DNA of 64,000 nucleotides, taken from Massilia phyllostachyos. Lineage in GTDB: Bacteria; Pseudomonadota; Gammaproteobacteria; Burkholderiales; Burkholderiaceae_D. The notes under the pieces were generated by a model. It was not told where the DNA came from, made no database searches, and worked only from the letters and a program-made list of their open reading frames with translations. The position numbers and the translations under genes were made by a program. Location of the stretch: the NCBI RefSeq assembly GCF_021044825.1, contig NZ_JAJNOC010000002.1, positions 372,001 to 436,000 on the forward strand. Direction: 5' to 3'. Below are positions 46,197 through 55,167 of the stretch, in pieces. Each line of letters begins with the position of its first letter. Position 1 is the stretch's first letter.

Positions 46197-48821
46197 ATGC
46201 CAGACGCGCTCAAACTGTATAAAGCAAAGCGCAATTTCGCCGTCACCCCGGAGCCTGCCGAAGGCGGCACGCCCGGGACGGAGGCGCTGACCTTCGTCAT
46301 CCAGAAGCACTGGGCCACGCGCCTGCACTACGATTTCCGCCTGGAGCTCGACGGCGCCATGAAGAGCTGGGCCGTGCCCAAGGGCCCCAGCTACGACACC
46401 CACGACAAGCGCATGGCGGTGCACGTCGAGGACCACCCGATCTCGTACTCCGACTTCGAAGGCACGATCCCGCCCAAGCAGTACGGCGCGGGCAAGGTCA
46501 TCATCTGGGACAAGGGCACCTGGACCCCGATCGGCGACCCGCACGAAGGCTACCGCAAGGGCAACCTGAAGTTCGAGATCCACGGCCACAAGATGCAGGG
46601 ACGCTGGGTGCTGGTGCGCATGAAGGGCCGCGGCGAGAAGCAGGAAGCGTGGCTGCTCATCAAGGAGAACGACGAGTACGCGAAGTCGGCCGAGGAATTC
46701 TCGGTGGTGGACGAGATGCCGGACAGCGTCAAGGACCTGCCGATGCCCAAGCGCGGGCGCGGCAAAGTGGCGGCGCTGAAGGCGCAAGCCGAGGTCGAGG
46801 CGCCGCGCAAGCCGGCGCGCAAGAGCGCGGCCAAGCCGGCGGCCAAAGCCGCGGCAAAACCCGCCGCCAAGCGCGCGAAGAAGGCCGAACCCGGCATGCC
46901 CGAAGGCGCCAAGAAGGCCAGGCTGCCCGAGGAATTCACGCCCGAACTGGCAACCCTGGTCGACAGCGCGCCGCTCGACCCGGCCGAGTGGGTGTTCGAA
47001 GTCAAGTTCGACGGCTACCGCATGCTGGCGCGCGTCGAGAAGGGCGAAGTGCGCCTGATCACCCGCAACGCCAATGACTGGACCGACAAGCTGCTGCCGC
47101 TGAAGGAAGAGCTGGAGGGGATGGGTCTGCCGGACGGCTGGTACGACGGCGAGATCGTGGTGCACGACGAACAGGGCAGGCCCAACTTCGGCCTGCTGCA
47201 GCTGGCCTTCGACGGCGTCCGCACGGCCGACATCCAGTACTTCCTGTTCGACATCCCCTACTGCGGCGGCTACGACCTGCGCGACGTCCCGCTGGTCGAG
47301 CGCCGCGCGGCGCTGGAAGCCATCCTCGAGGGCGCGAAGTCGGAGCGGGTGCGCTTCTCCGCCGAATTCGGCGACAAGCCGGACGAGCTGGTGGTGGCCG
47401 CCTGCCGCATCGGACTGGAAGGCGTGATCGGCAAGCGGCGCGACTCGCGCTACGTGTCGCGCCGCTCGCCCGAGTGGATCAAGCTCAAGTGCGGCCTGCG
47501 CCAGGAATTCGTGATCGGCGGCTGGACCGACCCAAAGGGTTCGCGCAAGGGCATCGGTTCGCTCCTGCTCGGCACCTACGACCGCGAGGGCGTGCTGCGC
47601 TATGCGGGCAACGTCGGCTCCGGCTTCAACCACGCCTCCCTGAAGGACATCCGCGAGCGCCTGGAAGCCCTGGCGGCGGACGAGAGCCCGTTCCCGCCGC
47701 GCGCGGTGCCGGGACGCCAGCACCACTGGGTCAAGCCGACCCTGGTGGCCGAGGTGAGCTTCTCGGAATGGACCAGCGCCGGCGCGGTGCGCCACCCGGT
47801 GTTCCAGGGCCTGCGCGAGGACAAGCCGGCCAAAGGCATCACGCGCGAGGAGCCGCGCCACATCGATGATGTCGACAAACCGGCGCTGGCCGACGCCCCC
47901 GTGTCGCCCCCACCCGCGGGCCTGCACGGCAAGCTGCCCGACACCCTGCGCGTGACCAATCCGGACCGCGTGATCGACCCGTCCAGCGGCGCCACCAAGC
48001 TGGACGTGATCCGCTACTACGCGCTGGTGGGGGAGCTCATGATGGAGCACCTCAAGCGCCGCCCGGTGACCCTGGTGCGCGCGCCGGCCGGCATCGGCGC
48101 GGAGCTGGTGTTCCAGAAGCACGCCGACGTCAAGAAGCTGCCGGGCGTGAAGCAGATGGATGCGGCGCTCGACCCGAGCAATCCGCCGATGCTGGAAATC
48201 GCCGGCGTCGAGGGCATCCTCTCGGTGGCGCAGTGGAATGCGATCGAGATCCATACCCAGAACGCGGTCGCGAAAACCTACGAACAGCCGGACCGCATGG
48301 TGTTCGACCTCGACCCGGGCGAGGGCGTGGAGTGGAAGGCGATGCAGGAAGCGGCCCAGATCATGCGCGCCTTCCTCGACGAACTGGGGCTGCCCTCATT
48401 CCTCAAGACCAGCGGCGGCAAGGGCCTGCACGTGGTGGTGCCGGTGAAGCCCGAATACGGCTGGGACACCGTGAAAGCCTTCTCGCAAGCCATCGTGCGC
48501 CACCTGGCCGGGACGCTGCCGGAGCGCTTCGCCTTCAAGAGCGGCCCGAAGAACCGGGTCGGCAAGATCTTCATCGACTACCTGCGCAACGGCCGCGGCG
48601 CCACCACCATCTGCGCCTGGGCCGCACGCGCCCGGCCGGGGCTGGGGATCTCGGTGCCGCTGGAGTGGGATGAGCTGATGGCGCTGAAGTCGAGCGCGCA
48701 GTGGACGGTAATGAATGTGCATACGCGGCTGGACAAGGGGAATGATCCGTGGAGCGGGTATGCGAAGGCGGGGAAGGGGATGACGAAGGCGATGAAGGTG
48801 TTGGGGTTTGAGGAGGAGTGA
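46197..48821 (+). CDS. ligD: DNA ligase D (PE-ligase-polymerase)
   Basis: An 874-residue NHEJ enzyme. The order is a 3'-phosphoesterase (about 30-150: FVIQKHWATRLHYDFRLE; KQYGAGKVIIWDKGTW), a Lys/Ala linker (about 200-225), an ATP-dependent ligase with the nucleotidyl Lys270 in VKFDGYRM, and a C-terminal primase-like polymerase (about 585-870: VRAPAGI, VFDLDPGEG, SGGKGLHVVVP). LigD trims, fills and seals broken ends held by Ku. Its Ku partner is 4 kb downstream on the other strand. The start ATG 46197 follows GGGAGGGG. The PE domain first and the polymerase last is the Pseudomonas-type order. Confidence 0.95.
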   Translation: MPDALKLYKAKRNFAVTPEPAEGGTPGTEALTFVIQKHWATRLHYDFRLELDGAMKSWAVPKGPSYDTHDKRMAVHVEDHPISYSDFEGTIPPKQYGAGKVIIWDKGTWTPIGDPHEGYRKGNLKFEIHGHKMQGRWVLVRMKGRGEKQEAWLLIKENDEYAKSAEEFSVVDEMPDSVKDLPMPKRGRGKVAALKAQAEVEAPRKPARKSAAKPAAKAAAKPAAKRAKKAEPGMPEGAKKARLPEEFTPELATLVDSAPLDPAEWVFEVKFDGYRMLARVEKGEVRLITRNANDWTDKLLPLKEELEGMGLPDGWYDGEIVVHDEQGRPNFGLLQLAFDGVRTADIQYFLFDIPYCGGYDLRDVPLVERRAALEAILEGAKSERVRFSAEFGDKPDELVVAACRIGLEGVIGKRRDSRYVSRRSPEWIKLKCGLRQEFVIGGWTDPKGSRKGIGSLLLGTYDREGVLRYAGNVGSGFNHASLKDIRERLEALAADESPFPPRAVPGRQHHWVKPTLVAEVSFSEWTSAGAVRHPVFQGLREDKPAKGITREEPRHIDDVDKPALADAPVSPPPAGLHGKLPDTLRVTNPDRVIDPSSGATKLDVIRYYALVGELMMEHLKRRPVTLVRAPAGIGAELVFQKHADVKKLPGVKQMDAALDPSNPPMLEIAGVEGILSVAQWNAIEIHTQNAVAKTYEQPDRMVFDLDPGEGVEWKAMQEAAQIMRAFLDELGLPSFLKTSGGKGLHVVVPVKPEYGWDTVKAFSQAIVRHLAGTLPERFAFKSGPKNRVGKIFIDYLRNGRGATTICAWAARARPGLGISVPLEWDELMALKSSAQWTVMNVHTRLDKGNDPWSGYAKAGKGMTKAMKVLGFEEE

Positions 48822-48838
48822 CGGCTGCTCGCAGAAAA

Positions 48839-48866
48839 TTGGGTTCCCGCGAAGGCGGGAACCCAA
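48839..48866. repeat. REP-like hairpin between ligD and katA
   Basis: Perfect 12-bp arms ttgggttcccgc and gcgggaacccaa around gaag. An outer imperfect stem (ggctgct...agcagcc) extends it. It shares the ...cccaagtt flank with the REP copy at 23660-23679. It lies between two convergent genes, where it may end transcription. Confidence 0.65.
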
Positions 48867-48894
48867 GTTCGTGCAGCAGCCTCCAACCTATCCT

Positions 48895-50358
48895 TTAATC
48901 GACATTCCGCCCCAACACCTTCAACGCCTCCCGCACCCCACGCCCATACGCCGGATCCGCCTTGTCAAACTGCCGCAACTGCCGCAGCACGATATCCTCG
49001 TCCACCGTAGACAGCGCCCCCGCCAGGTTGTCACACAAATTCTGCCGCTCCTGCGCCGTCATCAGCCGGAACAGATTCCCCGCCTGCGTGTAATCATCCT
49101 CCATCCCGCGAAAATCGTAGCGCCCCGCATCGTCGCTGATCGGCAACTCCGGCTCCCCATGCCCCATGCCCAGCGCCCCGCGCCCCACCGAGTCGATCGT
49201 CGCATAGTTGCGCGCCGCGCCGCCGTTGGCGATCGCCATCGCCCCATCGCGCTGCTGGTTGTGGAAAGGGCAGCGCGGGGCGTTCACCGGCAGGTGCTGG
49301 TGGTTGGTGCCGACGCGGTAGAGCTGGGCGTCGTGGTAGGCGAACAGGCGGCCCTGCAGCATCTTGTCGGGCGAGTAACCCATGCCCGGCGGGACGTTGG
49401 CGGGCGAGAACGCGGCCTGCTCGACTTCGGCGTGGTAATTGTCCGGGTTGCGGTTCAGTTCCAGCAGGCCGACGGTGACCAGGGGGAAGTCGCGGTGCGG
49501 CCAGACCTTGGTCAGGTCGAACGGGTTCCAGCCGGTGCGCTGCTCCCAGTCGGCCAGCTGCTGCTCGGTCGCCACCTGCACCTTCACGTCCCACTGCGGG
49601 TAGTCCTGGCGTGCGATCGCCTCGAACAGGTCGCGCTGGGCGTGGTCGGGCGCGGCGCCGGCCAGCAGGACCGCTTCGGCGGCGCTCAGGTTCCTGATGC
49701 CCTGGCGGGTCTTGAAGTGCCACTTCACGTAGACCCGCTCGCCCGCCGCGTTGATCAGGCTATAGGTGTGGCTGCCGAAACCGTCCATGTGGCGGTAGCC
49801 GTCCGGGGTGCCGCGGCTTGAAAACAGGATCGTCACCTGGTGCAGGCTTTCCGGCGCCTGGCTCCAGAAGTCGAACATCATGTTGGCCGACTTCAGGTTG
49901 GTCTGCGGGTCGCGCTTCTGGGTGTGGATGAAGTCCGGGAACTTGATCGGGTCCTTGATGAAGAACACCGGCGTGTTGTTGCCGACCAGGTCCCAGTTGC
50001 CTTCCTCGGTATAGAAGCGCAGGGCGAAGCCGCGCGGGTCGCGTTCGGTGTCGGCGCTGCCTTTTTCGCCGCCGACGGTCGAGAAGCGCAGGAATACCGG
50101 GGTCTGCTTGCCGACTTCGTCGAACAGCTTGGCTTTCGTATGGTGGCGCAGGTCGTTGGTGACGGTGAAGGTGCCGTAGGCGCCCGAGCCTTTGGCGTGC
50201 ACGACGCGCTCGGGGATGCGTTCGCGGTTGAAGTGCTGCAGCTTCTCGATCAGGTGGAAGTCCTGCAGCAGCAGTGGGCCGCGCGGGCCGGCGCTGAGCG
50301 AATTCTGGTTGTCGGCGACCGGGATGCCGGAGGCGGTGGTCAGGCGGGGTTGGCGCAT
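48895..50358 (-). CDS. katA: Catalase, small-subunit clade
   Basis: A 487-residue monofunctional haem catalase that turns H2O2 to water and oxygen. Catalytic residues are His54 (RVVHAKGSGAYG) and Asn127 (VGNNTP); the haem-ligand Tyr341 lies in GRLFAYHDAQLYR. Length and the SRGTPDGYRHMDGFG stretch fit small-subunit (clade 3) enzymes. GAGGAG lies 7 nt before ATG 50358; the extra upstream codons of the open frame are ignored. The upstream gap has a palindrome (50433-50447) that could bind OxyR. Confidence 0.95.
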   Translation of the reverse strand: MRQPRLTTASGIPVADNQNSLSAGPRGPLLLQDFHLIEKLQHFNRERIPERVVHAKGSGAYGTFTVTNDLRHHTKAKLFDEVGKQTPVFLRFSTVGGEKGSADTERDPRGFALRFYTEEGNWDLVGNNTPVFFIKDPIKFPDFIHTQKRDPQTNLKSANMMFDFWSQAPESLHQVTILFSSRGTPDGYRHMDGFGSHTYSLINAAGERVYVKWHFKTRQGIRNLSAAEAVLLAGAAPDHAQRDLFEAIARQDYPQWDVKVQVATEQQLADWEQRTGWNPFDLTKVWPHRDFPLVTVGLLELNRNPDNYHAEVEQAAFSPANVPPGMGYSPDKMLQGRLFAYHDAQLYRVGTNHQHLPVNAPRCPFHNQQRDGAMAIANGGAARNYATIDSVGRGALGMGHGEPELPISDDAGRYDFRGMEDDYTQAGNLFRLMTAQERQNLCDNLAGALSTVDEDIVLRQLRQFDKADPAYGRGVREALKVLGRNVD

Positions 50359-50432
50359 CGGGAATCTCCTCGTTTGTGTGCGAACTTGCAATGGAAGAGA
50401 TTCTAGGTGCTGCAGAGCAATTAGGAAATTTG

Positions 50433-50447
50433 ATTGATTTTATCAAT
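50433..50447 (-). promoter_or_regulatory. Palindrome upstream of katA, possible OxyR-type site
   Basis: attgat-ttt-atcaat is a perfect dyad in the A/T-rich gap upstream of katA. On the minus strand TTGATA lies 17 bp before TAATTG, a possible promoter overlapping it. OxyR often binds such A/T-rich dyads ahead of catalase genes, but the full four-element motif was not confirmed. Confidence 0.35.
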
Positions 50448-50458
50448 TCAATAGTTTT

Positions 50459-51934
50459 TCATAATCCAGTCATCGCTGGCGCCGCCGAGTCGTCGTCGCG
50501 CTTGTCCATCCGCACCGACGGCAGGCGATCGACCGCGATCAGGCCCTCGGCCGCCGCATGCGCGGCCGCGAACACGCTGTCGGGGCACAGGACCAGCTGG
50601 ATGCCGGTGGCGCTGACTTCCTCGATCAGGCGGTCCAGGGCGTCGATCCGCGCCGGGTCGGGATTCACGTTGCGGATGTAGATCATGCGCACCGCCCGCG
50701 GGTGGCGGCGCACCACCTCGGCGTAGATTTCCGGGTCCTGCTCGCCGCTGTCGCCGATCAATACGAACCGCAGGTCCGGATAGAAGCCGAGGATGCGCTC
50801 GATCTGCTCCAGCTTGTGGTTGCCGTGCTGGTTCAGCTTGAGCACCTGGCGCACGCTCAGCTCGCGCAGCAGCAGGGGGCCGAGCGGGATCTCCTGCAGC
50901 GCGAGGAAGTCGACCAGGGGGCCATACAGGTGCCAGGGGCTGCTCGAGACGTAGAACATCGGGTTGTCCTCGCTCCCGCCGGCGCCGTCGCGCAGCGCGC
51001 GGTAGAAGCCGGCCACGCCCTTGAAGGGCTTGCGGGTATGGTGGTTGGTGCGGGCCAGCATCAGGGCCATGTTCAGCTTGTTGGTGACGTTGGTCCACAG
51101 GACCGTGTCGTCGATGTCGCTGATGATGCCGAAGCGCGCCGTCGCCGCCGGCACGATCGCCTCGGCGTGCGCGCGCAGGGGCTGGCCGTCGGCTTGGATG
51201 TTGTCGGGGAAGCAGAGCTCCACCCGATGGCGGCCGGGCGCGAGTTCGCTGCCGAGTTCGAGGTCGAAGGAAAAGTAGCCGCCGTCGTCGGTGCGGGTCT
51301 CGGCGCTCGTCCCGCCCAGGCTCGCCACCACGCGCGCATCGGCCACCTCGTCGGATTCGAGGCGCTGGTACAGGGCCACCAGGTTGGCCCAGCCGCTGTC
51401 GGCCACGGTCTGTTCGCGAAAGCCGATCTCGTCGAGCAGGCGGCCCTTGAGCCAGATGCGGCGGCCGTTGCCGAAGCCAAGGTAGGGCACCGCCATCAGC
51501 GCGCGGCCGCGTTCGGGGGCGCGCAGGCGCCGCAGTGCGCCGCTGGCGAGCTGGCCGGCGGTGCGGGCCAGGCGCCGGCTCAACGGCGTGGTCGAGGTGA
51601 CGGGTGCGCTGGCGGGCTGCATCTTCGCCGTCGACACCTGGGCGCGCGGGGCAGCGTGTTCGACCCAGGCGCTGCCCGTCTCGCCGCGGGTCAGGAGCAG
51701 GGCTTGCTGCACCTCGCGCGCATTGCCCGGATCGACCGCGGTCGCCATCACGTGCAGCGCGGCGCCGCTTTCGCGCAGGCGCGCGATTTCGTCTTCCGTC
51801 AGCAGGCCCGGATTGAGGAAGAGGGAAGTCTTGCCGAGGTCGACGCGCCGCGCGATGTCGTCGAAGCCGGCGCGCGTCAAGACGAGGAAGGGCATGGCGG
51901 TCTGGGGCATTGCATCGGTTCCGTTGTCAGGCAT
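50459..51934 (-). CDS. App1-like phosphatase domain protein (DUF2183)
   Basis: A 491-residue soluble protein. The C-terminal half matches the App1/DUF2183 phosphatidate phosphatase catalytic domain of the HAD fold: ISDIDDTVLWTNVTNK (DIDDTV at 273-278), FYVSSSPWHLY and FVLIGDSGEQDPEIYAE. The middle has GNGRRIWLKGRLLDE and DDGGYFSFDLEL, usual in bacterial members. The first 130 residues (FDDIARRVDLGKTSLFLNPG) form an extra N-terminal region of unclear role. Family members act on lipid phosphates in vitro; the bacterial role is unknown. The start is ATG 51934, or 51910. It is downstream of no obvious operon partner. Confidence 0.75.
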   Translation of the reverse strand: MPDNGTDAMPQTAMPFLVLTRAGFDDIARRVDLGKTSLFLNPGLLTEDEIARLRESGAALHVMATAVDPGNAREVQQALLLTRGETGSAWVEHAAPRAQVSTAKMQPASAPVTSTTPLSRRLARTAGQLASGALRRLRAPERGRALMAVPYLGFGNGRRIWLKGRLLDEIGFREQTVADSGWANLVALYQRLESDEVADARVVASLGGTSAETRTDDGGYFSFDLELGSELAPGRHRVELCFPDNIQADGQPLRAHAEAIVPAATARFGIISDIDDTVLWTNVTNKLNMALMLARTNHHTRKPFKGVAGFYRALRDGAGGSEDNPMFYVSSSPWHLYGPLVDFLALQEIPLGPLLLRELSVRQVLKLNQHGNHKLEQIERILGFYPDLRFVLIGDSGEQDPEIYAEVVRRHPRAVRMIYIRNVNPDPARIDALDRLIEEVSATGIQLVLCPDSVFAAAHAAAEGLIAVDRLPSVRMDKRDDDSAAPAMTGL

Positions 51935-52070
51935 GGTGCAAGTATCGCAAAGGGCGCGCATTCTTTACGCACGCTAGCGCGCTGGCGGGGCAAAGGCGGG
52001 GCGCTCAGGCGTGCACGGCTGTTTTGAATGGCAGACTAGACTCCGATAATCCGAATCTATCAGGCACACC

Positions 52071-52643
52071 ATGAACATCGTCTGCATCGCCTGGGGCTCC
52101 CTGCTGTGGAAACCCGGTCCCCTGAAGCTGGCCTCCGGCTGGCACCCCGGCGGGCCGCGCCTGCCGCTCGAATTCGTGCGCGACAGCGACGACAGCGCGG
52201 AAGTGGCGCTGGTGCTGTGCGAGGGCGCGCGCCCGCAAGCGACTTACTGGGCCTACCTGGCCACGCAGGATCTCGACGAAGCGCGCGCCATGGTCGGCGC
52301 GCGCGAAAAGATCACGCCGGCGCGGCCGGACTGGATCGGCAGCATCCCGGGCAAGGAGGGCGCGGAGGAAGATCCACGCATCGCCGCCTGGCTGCGCGCA
52401 AAGCGCATCGACGCCGCGGTCTGGACCGCGCTGCCGGCCAAGTCCAATGACACACCAAGCCGGGTGCCGAGCGCGCGCGAAGTGATCGCCATCCTCGACG
52501 CCATGCCGCCGGAGCAGCGCGCCGAGGCCGAGCGTTACGTGCGCTGCACGCCGGCGCACATCGATACCGCCTACCGCCGCGCAATCGAGGCGGCATTGGG
52601 CTGGCGCGCCGCGCGCGACGCCCACGTCACGCGGACCCGCTGA
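52071..52643 (+). CDS. Hypothetical protein, possibly gamma-glutamylcyclotransferase-like
   Basis: A 190-residue soluble protein. The N-terminus IAWGSLLWKPGPL recalls the YGSLxW glycine loop of the ChaC/gamma-glutamylcyclotransferase fold, but the usual catalytic Glu context was not found, so the assignment is weak. The C-terminal half is helical (DAMPPEQRAEAERYVRCTPAHIDTAYRRAIEAAL) and charged. No signal or membrane part. Its 3' end overlaps the convergent membrane-protein gene by 17 bp. Confidence 0.6.
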   Translation: MNIVCIAWGSLLWKPGPLKLASGWHPGGPRLPLEFVRDSDDSAEVALVLCEGARPQATYWAYLATQDLDEARAMVGAREKITPARPDWIGSIPGKEGAEEDPRIAAWLRAKRIDAAVWTALPAKSNDTPSRVPSAREVIAILDAMPPEQRAEAERYVRCTPAHIDTAYRRAIEAALGWRAARDAHVTRTR

Positions 52644-52911
52644 CCTCCTTGCCGGCGCCGGAAGTGGCGGCGCTCCCGGTCTTCTCGTTCTTGAAGATGC
52701 CGCGCACATTGGTCACGAACAGCGCGCACTGCAGCGCGATCAGGGCCCAGGCCTTGTCGTGGATGCCCCAGGTGATCCACAGGATGTTACTGGCGATGAA
52801 GGTGCAGAAGCCGAACACGCGGCGGCGCGGATTGGTGGAGCCGATCAGGTAGGCGGCCAGCAGGGTGACCAGCATCGCCGGCCACTGGAGGAAGTCGATG
52901 AAGGCGTCCAT
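52627..52911 (-). CDS. Small membrane protein, 94 aa
   Basis: A 94-residue protein with about three membrane helices: PAMLVTLLAAYLIGS, GFCTFIASNILWITWGI and ALIALQCALFVTNVRGIF, then a short hydrophilic tail. The three-helix layout with conserved-looking Asn and Trp residues recalls SWEET-type or PnuC-type half-transporters, but no assignment is made. It starts 3 bp after the Ku stop codon, so it is probably transcribed with Ku. Confidence 0.65.
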   Translation of the reverse strand: MDAFIDFLQWPAMLVTLLAAYLIGSTNPRRRVFGFCTFIASNILWITWGIHDKAWALIALQCALFVTNVRGIFKNEKTGSAATSGAGKEVSGSA

Positions 52912-52914
52912 CCG

Positions 52915-54009
52915 TCAGGCCGCCTTCCTGCGCCGCGCCGGGGCGGCGGCTTTGGCTGCCGGCTTGGCTGCGGCTTTCTTTGCAGCCGGTTTTGCAGCCG
53001 GTTTTGCAGCCGGCTTGGCCGCCGCCTTCGTGGCCGTCTTGCGCTTGGGCGCCGCGCCGCTGGCCGCGACCCGGTCGCTGCTGTGGCTCGCGGTCCTGCG
53101 GGTGCGCGGCGGCGCTTCCTCTTCCTCGTCGTCTTCCTCGGCGGCGGGGCGGCGCTTCTTCGGCGGCGGATCGTCGTCGTCATCGTCTTCTTCGTCGGCC
53201 GCGGCCTTGCCGGGCTTCTTGCCCAGGCTGGCCTGCAGCAGCGCGACCAGGTCGATGACCTTGCCGGTCTCGCGCTTGGTTTCGCCCTTTTCCGGCATGG
53301 TGATGGTCTTGGTCTGGTGCGCCTTGACCTTCTTCTCGATCATGGCCATCACGTCTTCGCGGTAGGTGTCGTGGTACTGTTCCGGGTCCCAGTCCTCGGC
53401 CATGCCCTGCACTAGGGCCATTGCCATCTTGAGTTCCTTGTCGGTGACGGCGACCTTCTTGTCGCTCTTCGCCGGGATCTTGAGGTCGCCCGCGTCGCGG
53501 ATCTCGTCCGCATAGCGCAGCGTGTTCATGACGATGGTGTCGCCCACGCAGACCAGGGCCGCCAGGTGCTGCTTGACCCGGATGACCACGCGCGCGATGC
53601 CGATCTTGCCGGCCTTGCGCAGGGTCTCGCGCAGCAGGGCGTAGACCTTGTCGCCGCCCTTGCCGGGGGCGAGGTAGTAGGGCTGCTCGAAGTACAGCAG
53701 CGACACGTCCTCGGCATCCACAAAAGCCACGATGTCGATGGTCTGGGTCGCCTCCGGGTTGGCGCGCCGCAGGTCCTCGTCGGACAACACCACGTATTCG
53801 CCGCTGGTGTATTCGTAGCCCTTGACGATGTCGTCCCAGGAGACTTCCTTGCCGTTGCCCTTGTTGTAGCGCTTGAAGCCGACCGGCGAGAAATCGCGCC
53901 GGTCGAGCATGGTCAGGTCCAGCCCCTTGTTGTCGACGGCCGCATACATATCGACCGGAATGTGCACGAGGCCGAAACTGATGGCGCCTTTCCACATGCT
54001 GCGCGGCAT
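52915..54009 (-). CDS. ku: Ku DNA end-binding protein
   Basis: A 364-residue bacterial Ku. The core (1 to about 255) has MWKGAISFGLVHIPVDMY, YEYTSGEYVVLSDEDL, YYLAPGKGGDKVYALL and the bridge region near MNTLRYADEIRD. It forms a homodimer ring on DNA ends and recruits LigD. The tail is unusual: an acidic block (DEEDDDDDD, EEDDEEEE) then a long Lys/Ala/Pro stretch (KPAAKPAAKPAAKKAAAK) that would bind DNA without sequence preference. Start ATG 54009. LigD lies 4 kb away on the other strand. Confidence 0.95.
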   Translation of the reverse strand: MPRSMWKGAISFGLVHIPVDMYAAVDNKGLDLTMLDRRDFSPVGFKRYNKGNGKEVSWDDIVKGYEYTSGEYVVLSDEDLRRANPEATQTIDIVAFVDAEDVSLLYFEQPYYLAPGKGGDKVYALLRETLRKAGKIGIARVVIRVKQHLAALVCVGDTIVMNTLRYADEIRDAGDLKIPAKSDKKVAVTDKELKMAMALVQGMAEDWDPEQYHDTYREDVMAMIEKKVKAHQTKTITMPEKGETKRETGKVIDLVALLQASLGKKPGKAAADEEDDDDDDPPPKKRRPAAEEDDEEEEAPPRTRRTASHSSDRVAASGAAPKRKTATKAAAKPAAKPAAKPAAKKAAAKPAAKAAAPARRRKAA

Positions 54010-54019
54010 AGGGGTCTCC

Positions 54020-54997
54020 TTATTCGCCGATCGAACCGGTCACCGGCAGGATGATGCCGGTGATGTAGCCCGAGCACACGGGCGAGGCCAGGAACACGTA
54101 GGCCGGCGACAGCTCTTCCGGCTGGGCCGCGCGCCCGAAGGTGGTGGCGGCGCCGAACTCCTTGATCTTCTCGGGCGACTGGTCGGCCGGGTTCAGCGGG
54201 GTCCAGACCGGGCCCGGGGCCACGCAGTTGACGCGGATGCCCTGGTCCAGCAGGTTCGCCGCCAGCGACATGGTGAAGGCGTGGATCGCGCCCTTGGTGC
54301 TCGAATAGTCGAGCAGCTGCTTCGAGCCTTTCAGGCCGGTCACCGAGCCGGTGTTGATGATCGAGGAACCGCGCTTCAGGTGCGGCAGGGCGGCGCGCGC
54401 CATGTGGAAGTAGCCGAAGATATTGGTGCGGAAGGTTTCTTCCAGGCGGTCTTCGGTGATGTCCAGCAGCGAGCTCGCGTGCTCCTGGAAGGCGGCGTTG
54501 TTGACCAGGATGTCGAGGCGCCCGAACTCGGCGACGACTTTTTCCACGGCCTCGTTGCAGAAGGCGACATCCTTGACGTCGCCGGGAATGGTGATGCAGC
54601 GGCGGCCCTCGGCCTCGATGCAGCGCTTCGTTTCCTGGGCGTCCTCGTGTTCGTTCAGGTACATCACGGCGACGTCGGCGCCTTCGCGCGCGAACAGCAC
54701 CGCGACCGCGCGGCCGATGCCGGAATCGGCGCCGGTGACGATCGCGGTCATTCCCTGCAGCTTGCCGCTGCCCTTGTAGTGCTCGGCCATGAACTTCGGC
54801 TTGAGGTCCATCTGCGCCTCGAGACCCGGCTTGGCCAGGTGCTGCTCGGGGAAGGGCGGGGCAGGCTGGCGGATGCCGGTCTGCGCGGCGGAATCATCCG
54901 ACTGCGCATTCTCCGCTTTCTGCATGCTGCCGTCCTTCTGGTCCTGGCGGCTCTGGATCGCCTTCTGCTTGTTCGCCACATCGTCCTGGTTTGCCAT
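54020..54997 (-). CDS. Short-chain dehydrogenase/reductase, general stress type
   Basis: A 325-residue SDR. After a hydrophilic N-terminal region of about 75 residues (Lys/Gln-rich, then PAPPFPEQHLAKPG), the Rossmann motif is TGADSGIGRA, followed by NNAA and the catalytic YSSTK. The N-terminal PFPEQH extension and the C-terminal SGYITGIILPVTGS are seen in the YghA/YhdF-type SDRs, a group often induced in stationary phase or by osmotic stress. GGGAG precedes ATG 54997. It is 10 bp upstream of Ku, so both are likely one transcript; SDR-Ku pairing may reflect stress co-expression. Confidence 0.88.
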   Translation of the reverse strand: MANQDDVANKQKAIQSRQDQKDGSMQKAENAQSDDSAAQTGIRQPAPPFPEQHLAKPGLEAQMDLKPKFMAEHYKGSGKLQGMTAIVTGADSGIGRAVAVLFAREGADVAVMYLNEHEDAQETKRCIEAEGRRCITIPGDVKDVAFCNEAVEKVVAEFGRLDILVNNAAFQEHASSLLDITEDRLEETFRTNIFGYFHMARAALPHLKRGSSIINTGSVTGLKGSKQLLDYSSTKGAIHAFTMSLAANLLDQGIRVNCVAPGPVWTPLNPADQSPEKIKEFGAATTFGRAAQPEELSPAYVFLASPVCSGYITGIILPVTGSIGE

Positions 54998-55167
54998 CGC
55001 TATGCTCCCATATTCGTTTGAATCGACCGGGAGAGTATTCACCCCCCACCCAGGGGGCGACAGTGCGCTCCCACACACTCGGGCGCAGTTTTACGCTACC
55101 TTGGCGAGTGGCTTTATGGCAAACTTGCCGGCGTTTTGTTCAGAATGTGTTCGTCAGGGAGAAAAGG

